From the NCBI GenBank assembly GCA_910588235.1, contig CAJUOQ010000005.1, forward strand, positions 1 to 64,000: a stretch of DNA of 64,000 nt. The letters run 5' to 3'. This document shows, in pieces, positions 51,482 through 60,794 of the stretch. The notes beneath the pieces are model-generated. The model saw only the letters and a program-made list of their open reading frames with translations, searched no databases and was not told where the DNA came from. Origin of the DNA: an uncultured Atopostipes sp. (GTDB taxonomy: Bacteria > Bacillota > Bacilli > Lactobacillales > Carnobacteriaceae_A). The first letter of the stretch is position 1. Each line of letters starts with the position of its first letter. Position numbers and translations under genes: made by a program.

Positions 51482-52210
51482 ATGAGGTTAGACAAATTAC
51501 TGGCACATACAGGATTTGGAACACGTAAAGAAGTAAAGAAAATTATCAAAGATGGTTATATTGAAATTAATGGGACCATCGCTAAAAAACCGGGTGAAAA
51601 AGTAGATCCAGATAAAGATGATGTCCGCGTGGGTGGACAACGAATTTACTATGAAGAATTTGTCTACTTTATGTTAAATAAGCCGGCTGGAGTCATTAGT
51701 GCTACAGAAGATTTCATACATGAAACCGTGCTCGATTTACTTGGACCTGCTGATTTAGTCCAAGAACCTCATCCTGTCGGACGTTTAGATATTGACACGG
51801 AAGGGTTACTTATTTTAACGAACGATGGTCAATTAACCCATCAGTTAACATCACCCAAAAAAGAAGTTGATAAAGAATATTATGCCCGAATTGAAGGTGT
51901 TGTCACAGAAGATGATGTCGCTAAGTTTGAAGAAGGTTTAATTTTAGAAGATAAAGAAGAGGATTTTAAAACCAGACCCGCTAAACTTGAGATTCTATCT
52001 GTCGACGAAGAAGAAAATGAATCAGAAATCAATGTAACCATTCACGAAGGAAAATTCCATCAGGTGAAGCGCATGTTTGCAGCAGTTGGTAAAGAAGTAC
52101 TTTATCTCAAACGAATTCGTATGAAGAATTTAGAATTAGATGAAACATTGCCACCCGGTGAATACCGTCCTTTAACAGAAGAAGAAATTAAAAACTTAAA
52201 ACCTGAATAG
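51482..52210 (+). CDS. RsuA-family rRNA pseudouridine synthase
   Basis: Isomerises a uridine in rRNA; closest in layout to 16S U516 synthases (RsuA/YtzG). The 242 residues contain an S4 RNA-binding domain (1-60, MRLDKLLAHTGFGTRKEVKK) and the catalytic domain with PVGRLDIDTEGLLILTNDG, catalytic Asp in GRLD, and the C-terminal GKFHQVKRMF motif. ATG 51482 has TAGGAG upstream. It is transcribed with ytgP and ends at a terminator. Confidence 0.92.
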   Translation: MRLDKLLAHTGFGTRKEVKKIIKDGYIEINGTIAKKPGEKVDPDKDDVRVGGQRIYYEEFVYFMLNKPAGVISATEDFIHETVLDLLGPADLVQEPHPVGRLDIDTEGLLILTNDGQLTHQLTSPKKEVDKEYYARIEGVVTEDDVAKFEEGLILEDKEEDFKTRPAKLEILSVDEEENESEINVTIHEGKFHQVKRMFAAVGKEVLYLKRIRMKNLELDETLPPGEYRPLTEEEIKNLKPE

Positions 52211-52215
52211 AAATG

Positions 52216-52254
52216 AAAAAAAGTCTCGCAAAGAAAACTGCGGGACTTTTTTAA
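52216..52254. terminator. Terminator between the pseudouridine synthase and HAD genes
   Basis: AAAAGTCTCGCA (52219-52230) and TGCGGGACTTTT (52239-52250) with one mismatch; A and T flanks make it bidirectional. Confidence 0.88.
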
Positions 52255-52256
52255 TC

Positions 52257-53100
52257 TTATTGTCGATATTGTTCGAGGAAATCTAAGCTTTCTTCGGTGA
52301 TTATTTTTTCTAGTAAAGTCAAGACAGCTTGGTCTTCGCTTGAGCCTATTTCATAACGGCAATGTTCTTTTAACTCTTGATCAGCATTCATCATCGCGAC
52401 ACTATAGTATGCTTCTTGCATCATGCTCCGATCATTTAGACTGTCGCCAAAGCACATGGTTTCTTGCGGGGAAATATCGTATTTATTCTGTAAGAATTTT
52501 ACAGCTTCTCCTTTACCTCCCTCTTTATGATAAATATCTAGCCAGATATCTCCGCTAGTCACAGAAGAAACCCCAGAAAATTCTCCTTCAATCTCTTTCA
52601 TAAATTCTTTTATTTCATCAAGAGGATGATCACAAAGCATTTCTATTTTGACAATCTCTTGGTCGTTCGGTATTTCAGAGAAGTTTTCGATGCTCTGATA
52701 ATCACCAAAATATAAACGGATTTCTTTTTCGGCCCATTCATTTTTAGGTGGTTTCGTGTAAGCTTGGTTCCCTGTACTGAAAACAGGATGATAGCCATCT
52801 TGCTTGTTGATAAAATGGTAAATATCCTGAGCTTCCTCACGGTTTAAGGGAAGGGTTTGGATAATCTCTTGGGTCTTTTTAAGCACATTCCCATCATCGC
52901 CTGCTAAATAGAGGTATTCCAAAAACTCTTCATCAAAGTAGTTTTCAAGCAAGGGGATAAAATTTCCACTCGCGATACCTAAAATAACATTTTGCTTTTT
53001 CAACTCGCTAAATACAAACGCAGCCTTTTCTTTATCATACGTTTTGTCTTCTCTTAAAAAAAGTTTCATCCATATCTGTCACAATCAATTGGATCGTCAT
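52257..53100 (-). pseudogene. Cof-type HAD hydrolase, frameshifted near its start
   Basis: A Cof/YidA-like HAD phosphatase whose conserved start is split by one base. From ATG 53100, behind GCGAGGAG, the reading is MTIQLIVTDMDETF, carrying the nucleophile motif DxD; a run of seven T on the coding strand (53062-53056) then shifts the frame. With six T the protein would continue FLREDKTYDKEKAAF without a break to the stop at 52257. The remaining 270 residues hold the SG, Lys and CFGDSLNDRSMM motifs of the family. The downstream ATG at 53069 would lack the catalytic Asp. It may be a real mutation, slippage, or a sequence error. Confidence 0.85.
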
Positions 53101-53161
53101 TTTTTATGCTCCTCGCTAAAATATTAAAAGTATTTGTTCAGGACAGTTCACATGAAAAGAC

Positions 53162-53419
53162 TCAGAAAAACATTAAAGAAAGATAACCACCCGCTAAATA
53201 TAGAAGGGCATTGAGTCCAATCACTTTTAACAAGGACAAATTTGCGTCGTTAACTTCACCTGTCCGATCCACTTTTGTGGAAGGTGTTTGAAAAACAATA
53301 ATAATAAATAATAAAATAACACCTACAAAATAAACACGTCGCAAAAAAGTCATTAATAAAAGGCCAATGATTAAGGAAATGAGGCTTAATCCATAAAATA
53401 AGGTTCGATTCTTTTTCAA
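53162..53419 (-). CDS. Small three-span membrane protein, unknown
   Basis: An 85-residue protein with three hydrophobic stretches (about 7-24, 29-44 and 63-83) and a polar middle segment (QTPSTKVDRTGEVNDANLS). I do not recognise a family. The likely start is TTG 53419, with only a weak binding site (GTGTGA), so the start is uncertain. It lies between nnrD and the broken HAD gene on the same strand; about 110 bp with a strong terminator separate it from nnrD. Confidence 0.6.
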   Translation of the reverse strand: MKKNRTLFYGLSLISLIIGLLLMTFLRRVYFVGVILLFIIIVFQTPSTKVDRTGEVNDANLSLLKVIGLNALLYLAGGYLSLMFF

Positions 53420-53455
53420 AATATCACACTTTCATCATTCATTTAAATGGATACT

Positions 53456-53494
53456 AAAAAGTAGTAAGATGGGAAGATCCCACCTTACTACTAT
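53456..53494 (-). terminator. Terminator of nnrD
   Basis: A long hairpin, GTAGTAAGaTGGGA / TCCCAcCTTACTAC (53461-53491), followed on the minus strand by TTTTT. Confidence 0.9.
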
Positions 53495-53528
53495 AAGCTA
53501 TTTTTACAACAATTTCATGAACTTTTGG

Positions 53529-54359
53529 CTATAATTGTAGGTTTTTCATAAAAATAGGTAAATATTCAATAATTTTAGTTGGTAAGGTCACATAATATGT
53601 TTCGGCCAATTCATCCGCCACTGCACTGTGCATATAGACAGCACTTAATAGCGCTTGTTTTTTATTTTCATATTGGCCTAAGAGACTGGCAATAATTCCT
53701 GTTAACGTATCGCCCATCCCACCAGTGGCCATCGAAGGATTTCCAGCTGTATTTTCCCAAATTTCATCCTCGATATACACTTCTGTACGGTCTTTTTTTA
53801 ATACGACCGTCGCTGCTAATTCTTTTTGTTTTTGTTGGTTTTCTTCTGGCGAATCAGCAGGAGGTTGAATGCCACTCAAACGTTGCCACTCACCAGGATG
53901 AGGCGTTAAAATAATATTTTCTGTCGGAATTTCCGCTGTTGAACTTTCATTGACAAGGTGAGTAATTCCATCGCCATCAAGGACTAACCACTGTTTTTCA
54001 TTTACTGTATTGATAACCGTCTTAAAGACGTCGAGCGAGTCCTCTGAAAGTCCAAGTCCTGGACCGAGAACGATCACATCAGCTTGCTCGATATTCTCTG
54101 AAAGACTTTCTTGATCATACATATCGACAAACATGGCTTCAGGCAAACGGGCATGGAGCGCATGCAAGTTTTTCGGAGAAGACGCGACGGAAACTAAACC
54201 GGCCCCTGCATAAAGAGCAGCAGAAGCACTTAAAATAGCTGCGCCCCCCATATTCTCATTGCCTCCTACACAAAGCACATGACCCATCTTATTTTTATAC
54301 GTATCTTCTTCTCGGGTAGGTAACCAGTCTTTTACAATGTCTTCAGTAATTTTATTCAT
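53529..54359 (-). CDS. nnrD: ADP-dependent NAD(P)H-hydrate dehydratase
   Basis: Repairs damaged NAD(P)H hydrates to NAD(P)H using ADP. The 276 residues show the carbohydrate-kinase-like (ribokinase superfamily) fold with VLCVGGNENMGGAAILSASAA, VLGPGLGLSED, LTPHPGEWQRLSG and the catalytic AGNPSMATGGMGDTLTG segment (quoted part: GGMGDTLTG). There is no fused epimerase domain, as is common in Lactobacillales. ATG 54359 follows AGAGGTGA. It is divergent from pepV. Confidence 0.93.
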   Translation of the reverse strand: MNKITEDIVKDWLPTREEDTYKNKMGHVLCVGGNENMGGAAILSASAALYAGAGLVSVASSPKNLHALHARLPEAMFVDMYDQESLSENIEQADVIVLGPGLGLSEDSLDVFKTVINTVNEKQWLVLDGDGITHLVNESSTAEIPTENIILTPHPGEWQRLSGIQPPADSPEENQQKQKELAATVVLKKDRTEVYIEDEIWENTAGNPSMATGGMGDTLTGIIASLLGQYENKKQALLSAVYMHSAVADELAETYYVTLPTKIIEYLPIFMKNLQL

Positions 54360-54502
54360 CCAATCACCTCTAAAATTTGTTAAATACAGTATAACGAAAA
54401 CAAATGTACTGAACCAATTTAGGTATTTAGATTAACCAATTATTTTTAGATTTACATGAAAAGTGTTATCATTAACGTATTGAAATTACTAGGAGGAAAA
54501 AC

Positions 54503-55906
54503 ATGGCAGATATAAATTGGAAAAAAATGGTTGAAGAGTATAAAGATGATTTTCTAGAAGATTTATTTACTTTATTAAAAATTGATAGTACACGTGATGA
54601 CGATGCCGCAACAGATGAATATCCAGTAGGTCCTGGACCTGTTGAAGCACTCGATGCCTTTTTAGAGATAGGTGAGCGGGACGGCTTTGCGACTGAGAAT
54701 TTTGATAATTGGGCTGGTCACATTGAGTACGGTGCAGGCGAAGAATTATTAGGAATTTTAGGACACGTTGACGTTGTTCCGGCAGGTTCTGGCTGGGATA
54801 CAGATCCTTTTGAACCTGTTATTAAAGACGGCAAATTATATGCCCGCGGTTCCAGTGATGATAAGGGGCCTACAATGGCTGCTTATTATGCCTTAAAAAT
54901 GATTCATGATTTAGAATTACCTGTTTCTAAACGGGTCCGTGTCATTATCGGAACGGATGAAGAATCCGAGTGGGGTTGTATGGACCATTATCTAAATGTT
55001 GCTGAAACACCTGATTTTGGATTTTCACCCGATGCTTATTTCCCAATCATTAACGGAGAAAAAGGAAATATGACGGTGAACTTAAACTTCAAAGGTGAAA
55101 ATGGTGCTGATTATAAGCTCATTTCATTTGAAGCAGGTTTACGTCCAAATATGGTTCCGCAAGACGCTGAAGCTATTGTAGAAGTTGAAAATGCTGAAGT
55201 GATTGCGCAACGATTCGAAGACTTTTTAGACAACCAGCCGGTTACGGGAAGTGTTGAAATTAAAGGAAACGAATTAACTTTCAACGTCGTTGGTAAAGCA
55301 GCTCATGGTTCGACTCCTGAAAACGGGGTAAATGCAGCGACTTATTTAGCGACATTTTTAAATGAATTTGCTTTTGAAAAAGATGCAAAAGCTTTTCTAA
55401 ATGTTGCGGCAACTTACTTACATGAAAGCCATGAAGGGGAGAAATTAGGAATTGCCTACGAAGATGAGTTGATGGGTAAATTGTCTTCAAACTTTGGTAT
55501 TTTTAATTTCGAAGAAGGCACTGGTGGGCAAATCAGCGCCAACATGCGTTATCCTCAAGGAACCGATGAAGAAACAATTTTCGCTCAATTTGAAGAGACT
55601 TTAGCGGATGAAGCCGTTAAGTGTGTATTAGAAGAGGGCGGAAAAGTTCCTCATTACGTTCCAAAAGACGATCCACTTGTTCACACGTTACTCGATGTTT
55701 ACCGTCGTCAAACAGGCCAAGAAGCAGATGAAATGGTCATTGGTGGTGGAACTTATGGTCGTTTATTAGATCGAGGCGTTGCTTTTGGTGCGATGTTCCC
55801 AGATAGTGTAGACACTATGCATCAAGCGAACGAATACATTGAAGTGGATGACCTGATGCGCGCCATGGCTATCTACGCTGAAGCAATATATGAGCTGGTA
55901 AAGTAA
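54503..55906 (+). CDS. pepV: Dipeptidase PepV (M20)
   Basis: Zinc dipeptidase of broad specificity that ends peptide degradation in lactic acid bacteria. The 467 residues have the M20 ligands and catalytic residues in GHVDVVPAG, GSSDDKGPTMAAYYALK, GTDEESEWGCMDHY and the distal His in MHQANEYI. A lid domain (about 190-310) is inserted as in Lactobacillus PepV. ATG 54503 has a perfect AGGAGG. It is monocistronic, with a terminator downstream. Confidence 0.96.
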   Translation: MADINWKKMVEEYKDDFLEDLFTLLKIDSTRDDDAATDEYPVGPGPVEALDAFLEIGERDGFATENFDNWAGHIEYGAGEELLGILGHVDVVPAGSGWDTDPFEPVIKDGKLYARGSSDDKGPTMAAYYALKMIHDLELPVSKRVRVIIGTDEESEWGCMDHYLNVAETPDFGFSPDAYFPIINGEKGNMTVNLNFKGENGADYKLISFEAGLRPNMVPQDAEAIVEVENAEVIAQRFEDFLDNQPVTGSVEIKGNELTFNVVGKAAHGSTPENGVNAATYLATFLNEFAFEKDAKAFLNVAATYLHESHEGEKLGIAYEDELMGKLSSNFGIFNFEEGTGGQISANMRYPQGTDEETIFAQFEETLADEAVKCVLEEGGKVPHYVPKDDPLVHTLLDVYRRQTGQEADEMVIGGGTYGRLLDRGVAFGAMFPDSVDTMHQANEYIEVDDLMRAMAIYAEAIYELVK

Positions 55907-55916
55907 CATAACAAAA

Positions 55917-55966
55917 AAGAAAGCCATTCATTCACTCAAACGAGTGCTTATGAATGGCTTTTAATT
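55917..55966. terminator. Terminator of pepV
   Basis: AAAGCCATTCAT and ATGAATGGCTTT arms with an inner CACTC/GAGTG stem, then T residues; may also serve the minus-strand gene. Confidence 0.88.
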
Positions 55967-56040
55967 TTGTTTGCAAAAAGCACAACCTCTATCTTTCAAT
56001 CTATCATATTTAAGTACTCTAAATCATATCTTATGTTCAC

Positions 56041-57069
56041 TTACACCAATAAATAAGCTAATATATAAAGTCCAAAAATGAACAGTCCTGCTAAACCGAT
56101 AAACGTGCTGTGGACTTTGTAAGTCATTTGAAGATAAGCGACGAATTCTCGAAGAAAAGCGTTTAATGAATAATAAAATTTGCTTTTTGAACCGTAACCA
56201 ATTGCGTTGATTCCTAAATTTCGGGCATGCATTAGCCCGCGAATTAGATGATAATTGTTCGTGACAATCGCAATGTTTGGTTCTTTGGCGGCAGCCCAAT
56301 CGCGGTCAATCACTTCTTTCGAGAATTTAATGTTTTCATAAGTGCTGACGGATTCTACTTCTTTTAAAACAAATTTTGAGTTGGTTCCTTGATCGAGCGC
56401 ATATTGAGCCATTGCTTCGCCTTCTGGTACTAATTCATCGGCTCCTTGCCCACCTGAAAAAACAAGTTTTCCTTTATTTTGTGCTTTTTGTATATCTAAC
56501 GCTCGATTAATTCTACCCGCTAAAAGGGGAGTAACTTTATCGCCATCTAAATGGGCGCCTAATACGATGAAGTAGTCGATGTCTTCTTTCTTAAAATGTA
56601 TTAAATTCAATAAGTTAGATACGGTATAAAAAATCAAAATGAATGAAAGATAAACAGTGCTGAAACTAATAAATTGATAAATAGCGTTTAGGATATTATT
56701 TTCAGTCACGTCGACAACAGCGGGCCAAAAGACGAGGTAAACAATAAGACCCATCCCTAAAATTAAAGATAAAGAATTTTTAAAACTAAACCCTTCATGA
56801 CGTATAAGTCTGATACCATTCATTAAAAAAGTAGCGACCATTAAAGTAGGCATAAAAAGCATAGGAATAAGAAATAACATCGCTAAAACAACTAATGGCG
56901 TCGACAGATTTCTTTGAACTAGAACAACAACCAAGATGAGTCCCAAATGAAATAAAGAACCTAAAAAAGTAATCCCTAACCAGATCGTTTGGGGATGCTT
57001 CAATTTTAGATAAAGAAACGTTAGTCCAAAAAGTAAAAATAAAACAATCAATCCTAGTAAAATCTTCAT
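56041..57069 (-). CDS. YdcF/SanA-family (DUF218) membrane protein
   Basis: A 342-residue protein: about four to five N-terminal membrane segments (roughly 1-165), then a DUF218 domain (about 183-325) with VLGAHLDGDKVTP, VFSGGQGADE, STYENIKFSKE and IVTNNYHLIRG, followed by a C-terminal hydrophobic helix. DUF218 proteins are implicated in envelope integrity, possibly acting on lipid-linked intermediates; no reaction is proven. ATG 57069 is 6 nt from GGAGG; GTG 57072 is alternative. It is downstream of the broken lipoprotein gene on the same strand. Confidence 0.87.
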   Translation of the reverse strand: MKILLGLIVLFLLFGLTFLYLKLKHPQTIWLGITFLGSLFHLGLILVVVLVQRNLSTPLVVLAMLFLIPMLFMPTLMVATFLMNGIRLIRHEGFSFKNSLSLILGMGLIVYLVFWPAVVDVTENNILNAIYQFISFSTVYLSFILIFYTVSNLLNLIHFKKEDIDYFIVLGAHLDGDKVTPLLAGRINRALDIQKAQNKGKLVFSGGQGADELVPEGEAMAQYALDQGTNSKFVLKEVESVSTYENIKFSKEVIDRDWAAAKEPNIAIVTNNYHLIRGLMHARNLGINAIGYGSKSKFYYSLNAFLREFVAYLQMTYKVHSTFIGLAGLFIFGLYILAYLLV

Positions 57070-57142
57070 CACAAGCCTCCATATCCAAAATAAGATTTAC
57101 AAATACTCATTGTCGTTCAAAAGCCAATGAGTGCTTGTTCAC

Positions 57143-58261
57143 TTAATTGACCATTTCTTCATCAAATTGAAGGGTTTCGCCTTCTTGTAATACCATGTGC
57201 GCACCTTCATACGGTTCTCCATCGACAGTCAGTAATACTTCTTGACTGCCATAGTAATCACTTAGTGTATTGACTAAAGTATAAATAGCAAAAAGTTCGC
57301 CTGTGGAACCGGCATTCATATTCTCGACAAATTCTGAAGAGACATCGGCTTCGACAATTTGTTGATCATTGAGGAATAAGTAATTGATTTGAGTGCCTTA
57401 TGGTAAAAGTTTAATCTCAGGATATTCTGTATTTTGTCCACTTAATAATTCTGTAATCGCTACGCGTGCAGGATCATTGGTGTTTAACGTTAAGTTTGCC
57501 TCTATAGTATCCATCCCCATCGCTTGTTCATCAGGAACATAGACAGTGAATGGCAGTGTTTCGGGAGTTTCTGTTTCCACTTTTTCCAAATTCGATTCAA
57601 CAGTGAGTCCTTCTGTCTCGGTCACTTCTGAGACTAACCCCACATCTTTTGCGTAATATTTTTTAGTCGTCGTATCATCGGTAGTGATCGTTACTTCCAT
57701 CGCAGTATATTCGCCGGCAGGGACGGATAGCTCATGATCGAGGGCAGTTATTTCATAGTCGCTCTCGCCATTCGACCAAGTCGTTCCGACTTCGATCGGT
57801 GCCTTTAAAATAACTTCTTCTTCCTGATTTTCTGAAAAATTACCGATTTCAGTAAAGTTATCTCTAAAATAAGTTTCAGGACGACTGAAGATACGAGTAA
57901 TAGCATCCACATCATATTCATAAATTTCAGCGACCACTGTTCCGCCATTGTCTTTAACGATTTGGTAATAGTCTTCTTCGTTAAATTGTGGGTTCCATGT
58001 ATAACCAGCATACTCATTGCCAATGCCTTCAAAATGATAGACCACATCATCGGGACGTGGCAACCAAGTCGTTAAGTCTTCCTGATTGTCCTTTTCAACA
58101 ACTTCTTCCTCGGTGTCTTGTTCTTCTGTTGAGTGATTGTTTTGCTCTGTGGACTCTTTAGAATCAACGGGAGCTTCCTCTTCAGCAAAAAGGCCACAGC
58201 TTGTCAGCATAAAGAGAGTAGATATCAATGAGAGCCAGATAGTTATCTTTTTCTTCTTCAT
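57143..58261 (-). pseudogene. GerMN-domain lipoprotein gene interrupted by a stop codon
   Basis: The frame starts at ATG 58261, 9 nt after AAGGAG, with a lipoprotein signal (LTSCG) and a Glu-rich linker, then a domain of about 150 residues and the start of a GerMN domain (TVYVPDEQAMGM). A TAA at 57400-57398 ends it after KLLP. The same frame then continues for 84 further sense codons (GTQINYLFLNDQQIVEADVS and on) to TAA at 57143-57145, matching the rest of a GerMN domain. A Glu codon changed to TAA is the simplest explanation. The truncated product is 287 residues. Confidence 0.85.
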
Positions 58262-58298
58262 AGGTTTCAACTCCTTAAAATATGTATTTTCTAATTAA

Positions 58299-58307
58299 AT
58301 TATAGCA
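58299..58307 (-). promoter_or_regulatory. Extended -10 promoter of the GerMN lipoprotein gene
   Basis: Minus strand TGCTATAAT (58307-58299); the -35 is weak. Confidence 0.55.
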
Positions 58308-58432
58308 CAGCTCTTTTCGATCAAGAAATAGTTGAAAATTTGTCGGTAAAAGTTTAAGGTTCATTTTTATTTATAGTAGAATAGGGGATAGAGAAATAGG
58401 AGTTAAAGACCAAAGAATAGGGGAATAATAAC

Positions 58433-58918
58433 ATGAGTTTTAAAATTTATTTCGGTGCACCATTATTTAATGAAATGGAGCAGATGTACAACACGTATGT
58501 CGTAGAAAAGATACGTGAAAAATATGGGGACAAGGTTGAAGTTTACTTGCCTCAAGAAAATGCGTCCATCAATGATAAATCAGGTTTCGCAGATTCTCTA
58601 GCAATCGCTCAAGGAGATAACGAATATTTGGAAGAATCCGATCTCCTGATTGCAGTACTTGATGGGGTCACACCGGATAGTGGCTTATCGGCTGAGCTTG
58701 GTTATTTTTATGCAATGGAACGGCCAATGCTCGGGTTATATACGGATACGCGTCAAGGTACCCATGGAAATCAAGAGAAGATTGACGCTTTAGATGAGAT
58801 TGCAGAATCTCAATTTTCTTATATTAATTTATATACAGTCGGTCTAGTGAAAACTAGAGGAGAAATATTAGATAACGCGGACGCTTTAGTCGAAAAAATT
58901 GGTGACTATTTACCATAA
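58433..58918 (+). CDS. Nucleoside 2-deoxyribosyltransferase family protein
   Basis: A 161-residue Rossmann-like protein of the nucleoside 2-deoxyribosyltransferase family (transfer of deoxyribose between bases, or hydrolysis of nucleoside monophosphates in some members). Motifs IYFGAPLFNEMEQMYN at the N-terminus, ESDLLIAVLDG and DSGLSAELGYFYAM with the likely catalytic Glu in AELGY are clear. ATG 58433 follows AGGGGAATAA. The macrodomain gene follows after 37 bp, so co-transcription is likely. The exact substrate is not determined by sequence. Confidence 0.88.
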   Translation: MSFKIYFGAPLFNEMEQMYNTYVVEKIREKYGDKVEVYLPQENASINDKSGFADSLAIAQGDNEYLEESDLLIAVLDGVTPDSGLSAELGYFYAMERPMLGLYTDTRQGTHGNQEKIDALDEIAESQFSYINLYTVGLVKTRGEILDNADALVEKIGDYLP

Positions 58919-58955
58919 AAATAATTAAAAATGAAACCACAGGGAGGGGTAATTT

Positions 58956-59483
58956 GTGAAAAAGAAGATGATGATCGAACAAGCAGATATTACAACTCTA
59001 AAAGTAGATGCAATCGTTAATGCAGCGAATGAATCCTTACTAGGCGGTGGTGGGGTAGATGGAGCCATCCACAAAGCAGCGGGGCCTGAGCTTTTAGAAG
59101 CAACGAAAAAACTAGACGGGGCTGAAACAGGTGAAGCAAAAATTACAAAAGGGTTTAAGCTTCCAGCAGAATATATCATTCATACGGTAGGTCCCGTTTA
59201 TCACGACGGTCAAGAGGATGAAGCTGAACGACTAGCAGCTTGTTATGAGCATTCGTTAAAATTAGCGGATGAGTACAAGTTAGAAACGATCGCATTTCCG
59301 TCAATAAGTACAGGTGTCTATAACTATCCCTTAGAAGAGGCCGCTGAAATTGCGGTGGCGACGGTTACTAAAATACTAAACCAGACGGATTCTGTAAAAG
59401 AAGTGATTTTTGTTGTATTTGATGTGGACAATCAAAGAATGTATGAAAAGATGTTTGAAAAATTCGGCATTCAACACTCATAA
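58956..59483 (+). CDS. Macrodomain protein (O-acetyl-ADP-ribose deacetylase type)
   Basis: A stand-alone macrodomain of 175 residues of the YmdB/MacroD class, which hydrolyses O-acetyl-ADP-ribose and can remove ADP-ribose from acidic residues. Visible are VDAIVNAANESLLGGGGVDG (quoted part: NAANESLLGGGGVDG), the GEAKIT loop and the second ligand loop SISTGVYNYP. Catalytic-type Asn and Asp are present. GTG 58956 follows GGGAGGGG. No ADP-ribosyltransferase or sirtuin is visible in the window, so the source of substrate is unknown. Confidence 0.93.
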   Translation: MKKKMMIEQADITTLKVDAIVNAANESLLGGGGVDGAIHKAAGPELLEATKKLDGAETGEAKITKGFKLPAEYIIHTVGPVYHDGQEDEAERLAACYEHSLKLADEYKLETIAFPSISTGVYNYPLEEAAEIAVATVTKILNQTDSVKEVIFVVFDVDNQRMYEKMFEKFGIQHS

Positions 59484-59497
59484 AAACGGAGGTAAAC

Positions 59498-59779
59498 ATG
59501 CATTTACTGGGAATCGAAGTGAGTTTTCATTTTTACTATATTGAATCTTTAAAAGAAAAGCGACGCATTATGCGAAGTATTATTGACCATGTACAAAGCC
59601 GCTATAAAATTAGCGCAGCTGAAGTCGGCTATTTAGATAGTTTAGAACGTGGTGCTATAGGTTTTGGTGTGGTCTCTAATAGTCGCAAACAAGCAGAAAA
59701 AGTATTGCAAAAAGTGATCAACCATATTGATATTCAATCTGAAATAGAAATTATTCATATTGATTGGATTGAGGCTTAA
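59498..59779 (+). CDS. DUF503 (YlxP-like) protein
   Basis: A 93-residue ferredoxin-like alpha/beta protein of the DUF503 family; the ESLKEKRRIMRSIIDHVQSR motif is the family hallmark (quoted part: LKEKRRIMRSII). The Bacillus member YlxP is encoded near infB/rbfA and is linked to ribosome maturation. Here it lies 14 bp after the macrodomain gene, in a different setting. ATG 59498 follows ACGGAGG. Function is unproven. Confidence 0.88.
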   Translation: MHLLGIEVSFHFYYIESLKEKRRIMRSIIDHVQSRYKISAAEVGYLDSLERGAIGFGVVSNSRKQAEKVLQKVINHIDIQSEIEIIHIDWIEA

Positions 59780-59833
59780 ATTATTTTAAAATCGACGATT
59801 TTTAAGATATACTTATTTCGTTTGAGCAATTTA

Positions 59834-59842
59834 TGGTATATT
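59834..59842 (+). promoter_or_regulatory. Extended -10 promoter of the DegV gene
   Basis: TGGTATATT with TATATT at 59837-59842; no clear -35. Confidence 0.5.
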
Positions 59843-59887
59843 CTTAAGAGTCTCATTATGAAAGATTGAAAACGAGGAGAGATGTAA

Positions 59888-60766
59888 ATGATCAGAGTTA
59901 TTATTGATTCTGGAGCGGATCAAAATGAGTGGTTCAATGAAAAGTATGATTATGGCTTTATACCACTCAGTATCATTATAGACGGAGAAGTTTATTTAGA
60001 TCGCGAGGAGATTACGCAAGCAGAACTTCATGCGGCTATGAAGGAAAATAAAATGCCTTCAACTTCCCAGCCATCGCCCGGGCAAGTGAAAGAAATTTTA
60101 GAAAAATACCGCGAAAATGGCGACCAAGTCATTATTATTAGCCTCTGGAAACAATTATCAGGAACCTATCAAGTCATCAAAAATGTTATTGACGAATATC
60201 AAGAGACCCATCCTGACTTTCAAGTAGCGTTAATTGATTGTAATAGTGCATCGATGGTGGAGACACTCATTGCCGTACAAGCACTTGAAATGGCGGATGC
60301 GGGCTATTCTTTTGATGAAATTGTAAAACAAGCGCAATGGAATGCGGATCATAATTCAATTTATCTAACCGTTGATAATTTAGATTGGTTAGTAAAAGGT
60401 GGACGTTTATCTAAAGCAGCTGGCTTTGTAGGATCTGCTTTAAATGTAAAACCAATTATAACCGTAAATGATGAAGAACTTTATTCAGAAAGTGCTGTAC
60501 GTGGGAATAAACGCGTTTATAAAAAAATCGTGCATAAAATTAAAGAAGACATCGGCAATTTTGACCAGCAAGTGATCTGTATTAGTCATGTAGGCGAAGA
60601 AGAAAATGCAAAAGAAGTTGAAGCACTTGTGCAAAAGGAAATACCGAATGCACAAACAATGATTTTTGAATTTGGTGCAGTTTTAGCGGCACATATTGGT
60701 GTAGGTGGAGTTGCGATTGCAGCTTTAACCGAAGAGCCAGAAACATATATTCTACCAGAGTATTAA
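59888..60766 (+). CDS. DegV family fatty-acid-binding protein
   Basis: A DegV/FakB-type protein of 292 residues that binds a fatty acid; some members present it to the kinase FakA for phosphorylation. N-terminal IDSGADQNEW, PLSIIIDGEVYLDREEIT, the TSQPSPGQV loop with the conserved Ser-Gln-Pro, LSGTYQV and the C-terminal FGAVLAAHIGVGGVAIA are all in place. ATG 59888 follows GAGGAGA. It is a single gene ending at a terminator; FakA is not in the window. Confidence 0.94.
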   Translation: MIRVIIDSGADQNEWFNEKYDYGFIPLSIIIDGEVYLDREEITQAELHAAMKENKMPSTSQPSPGQVKEILEKYRENGDQVIIISLWKQLSGTYQVIKNVIDEYQETHPDFQVALIDCNSASMVETLIAVQALEMADAGYSFDEIVKQAQWNADHNSIYLTVDNLDWLVKGGRLSKAAGFVGSALNVKPIITVNDEELYSESAVRGNKRVYKKIVHKIKEDIGNFDQQVICISHVGEEENAKEVEALVQKEIPNAQTMIFEFGAVLAAHIGVGGVAIAALTEEPETYILPEY

Positions 60767-60794
60767 TGCTGTTATTATATTATATATTTATTAT

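Noticed and set aside
57104..57131. Terminator after the GerMN gene
   Set aside because: ACTCATTG/CAATGAGT can pair, but the loop is large and no T run follows on the minus strand.
57398..57400. Programmed stop-codon read-through or recoding in the GerMN gene
   Set aside because: No selenocysteine-type element or special context was seen and the codon is TAA; a nonsense mutation is simpler.
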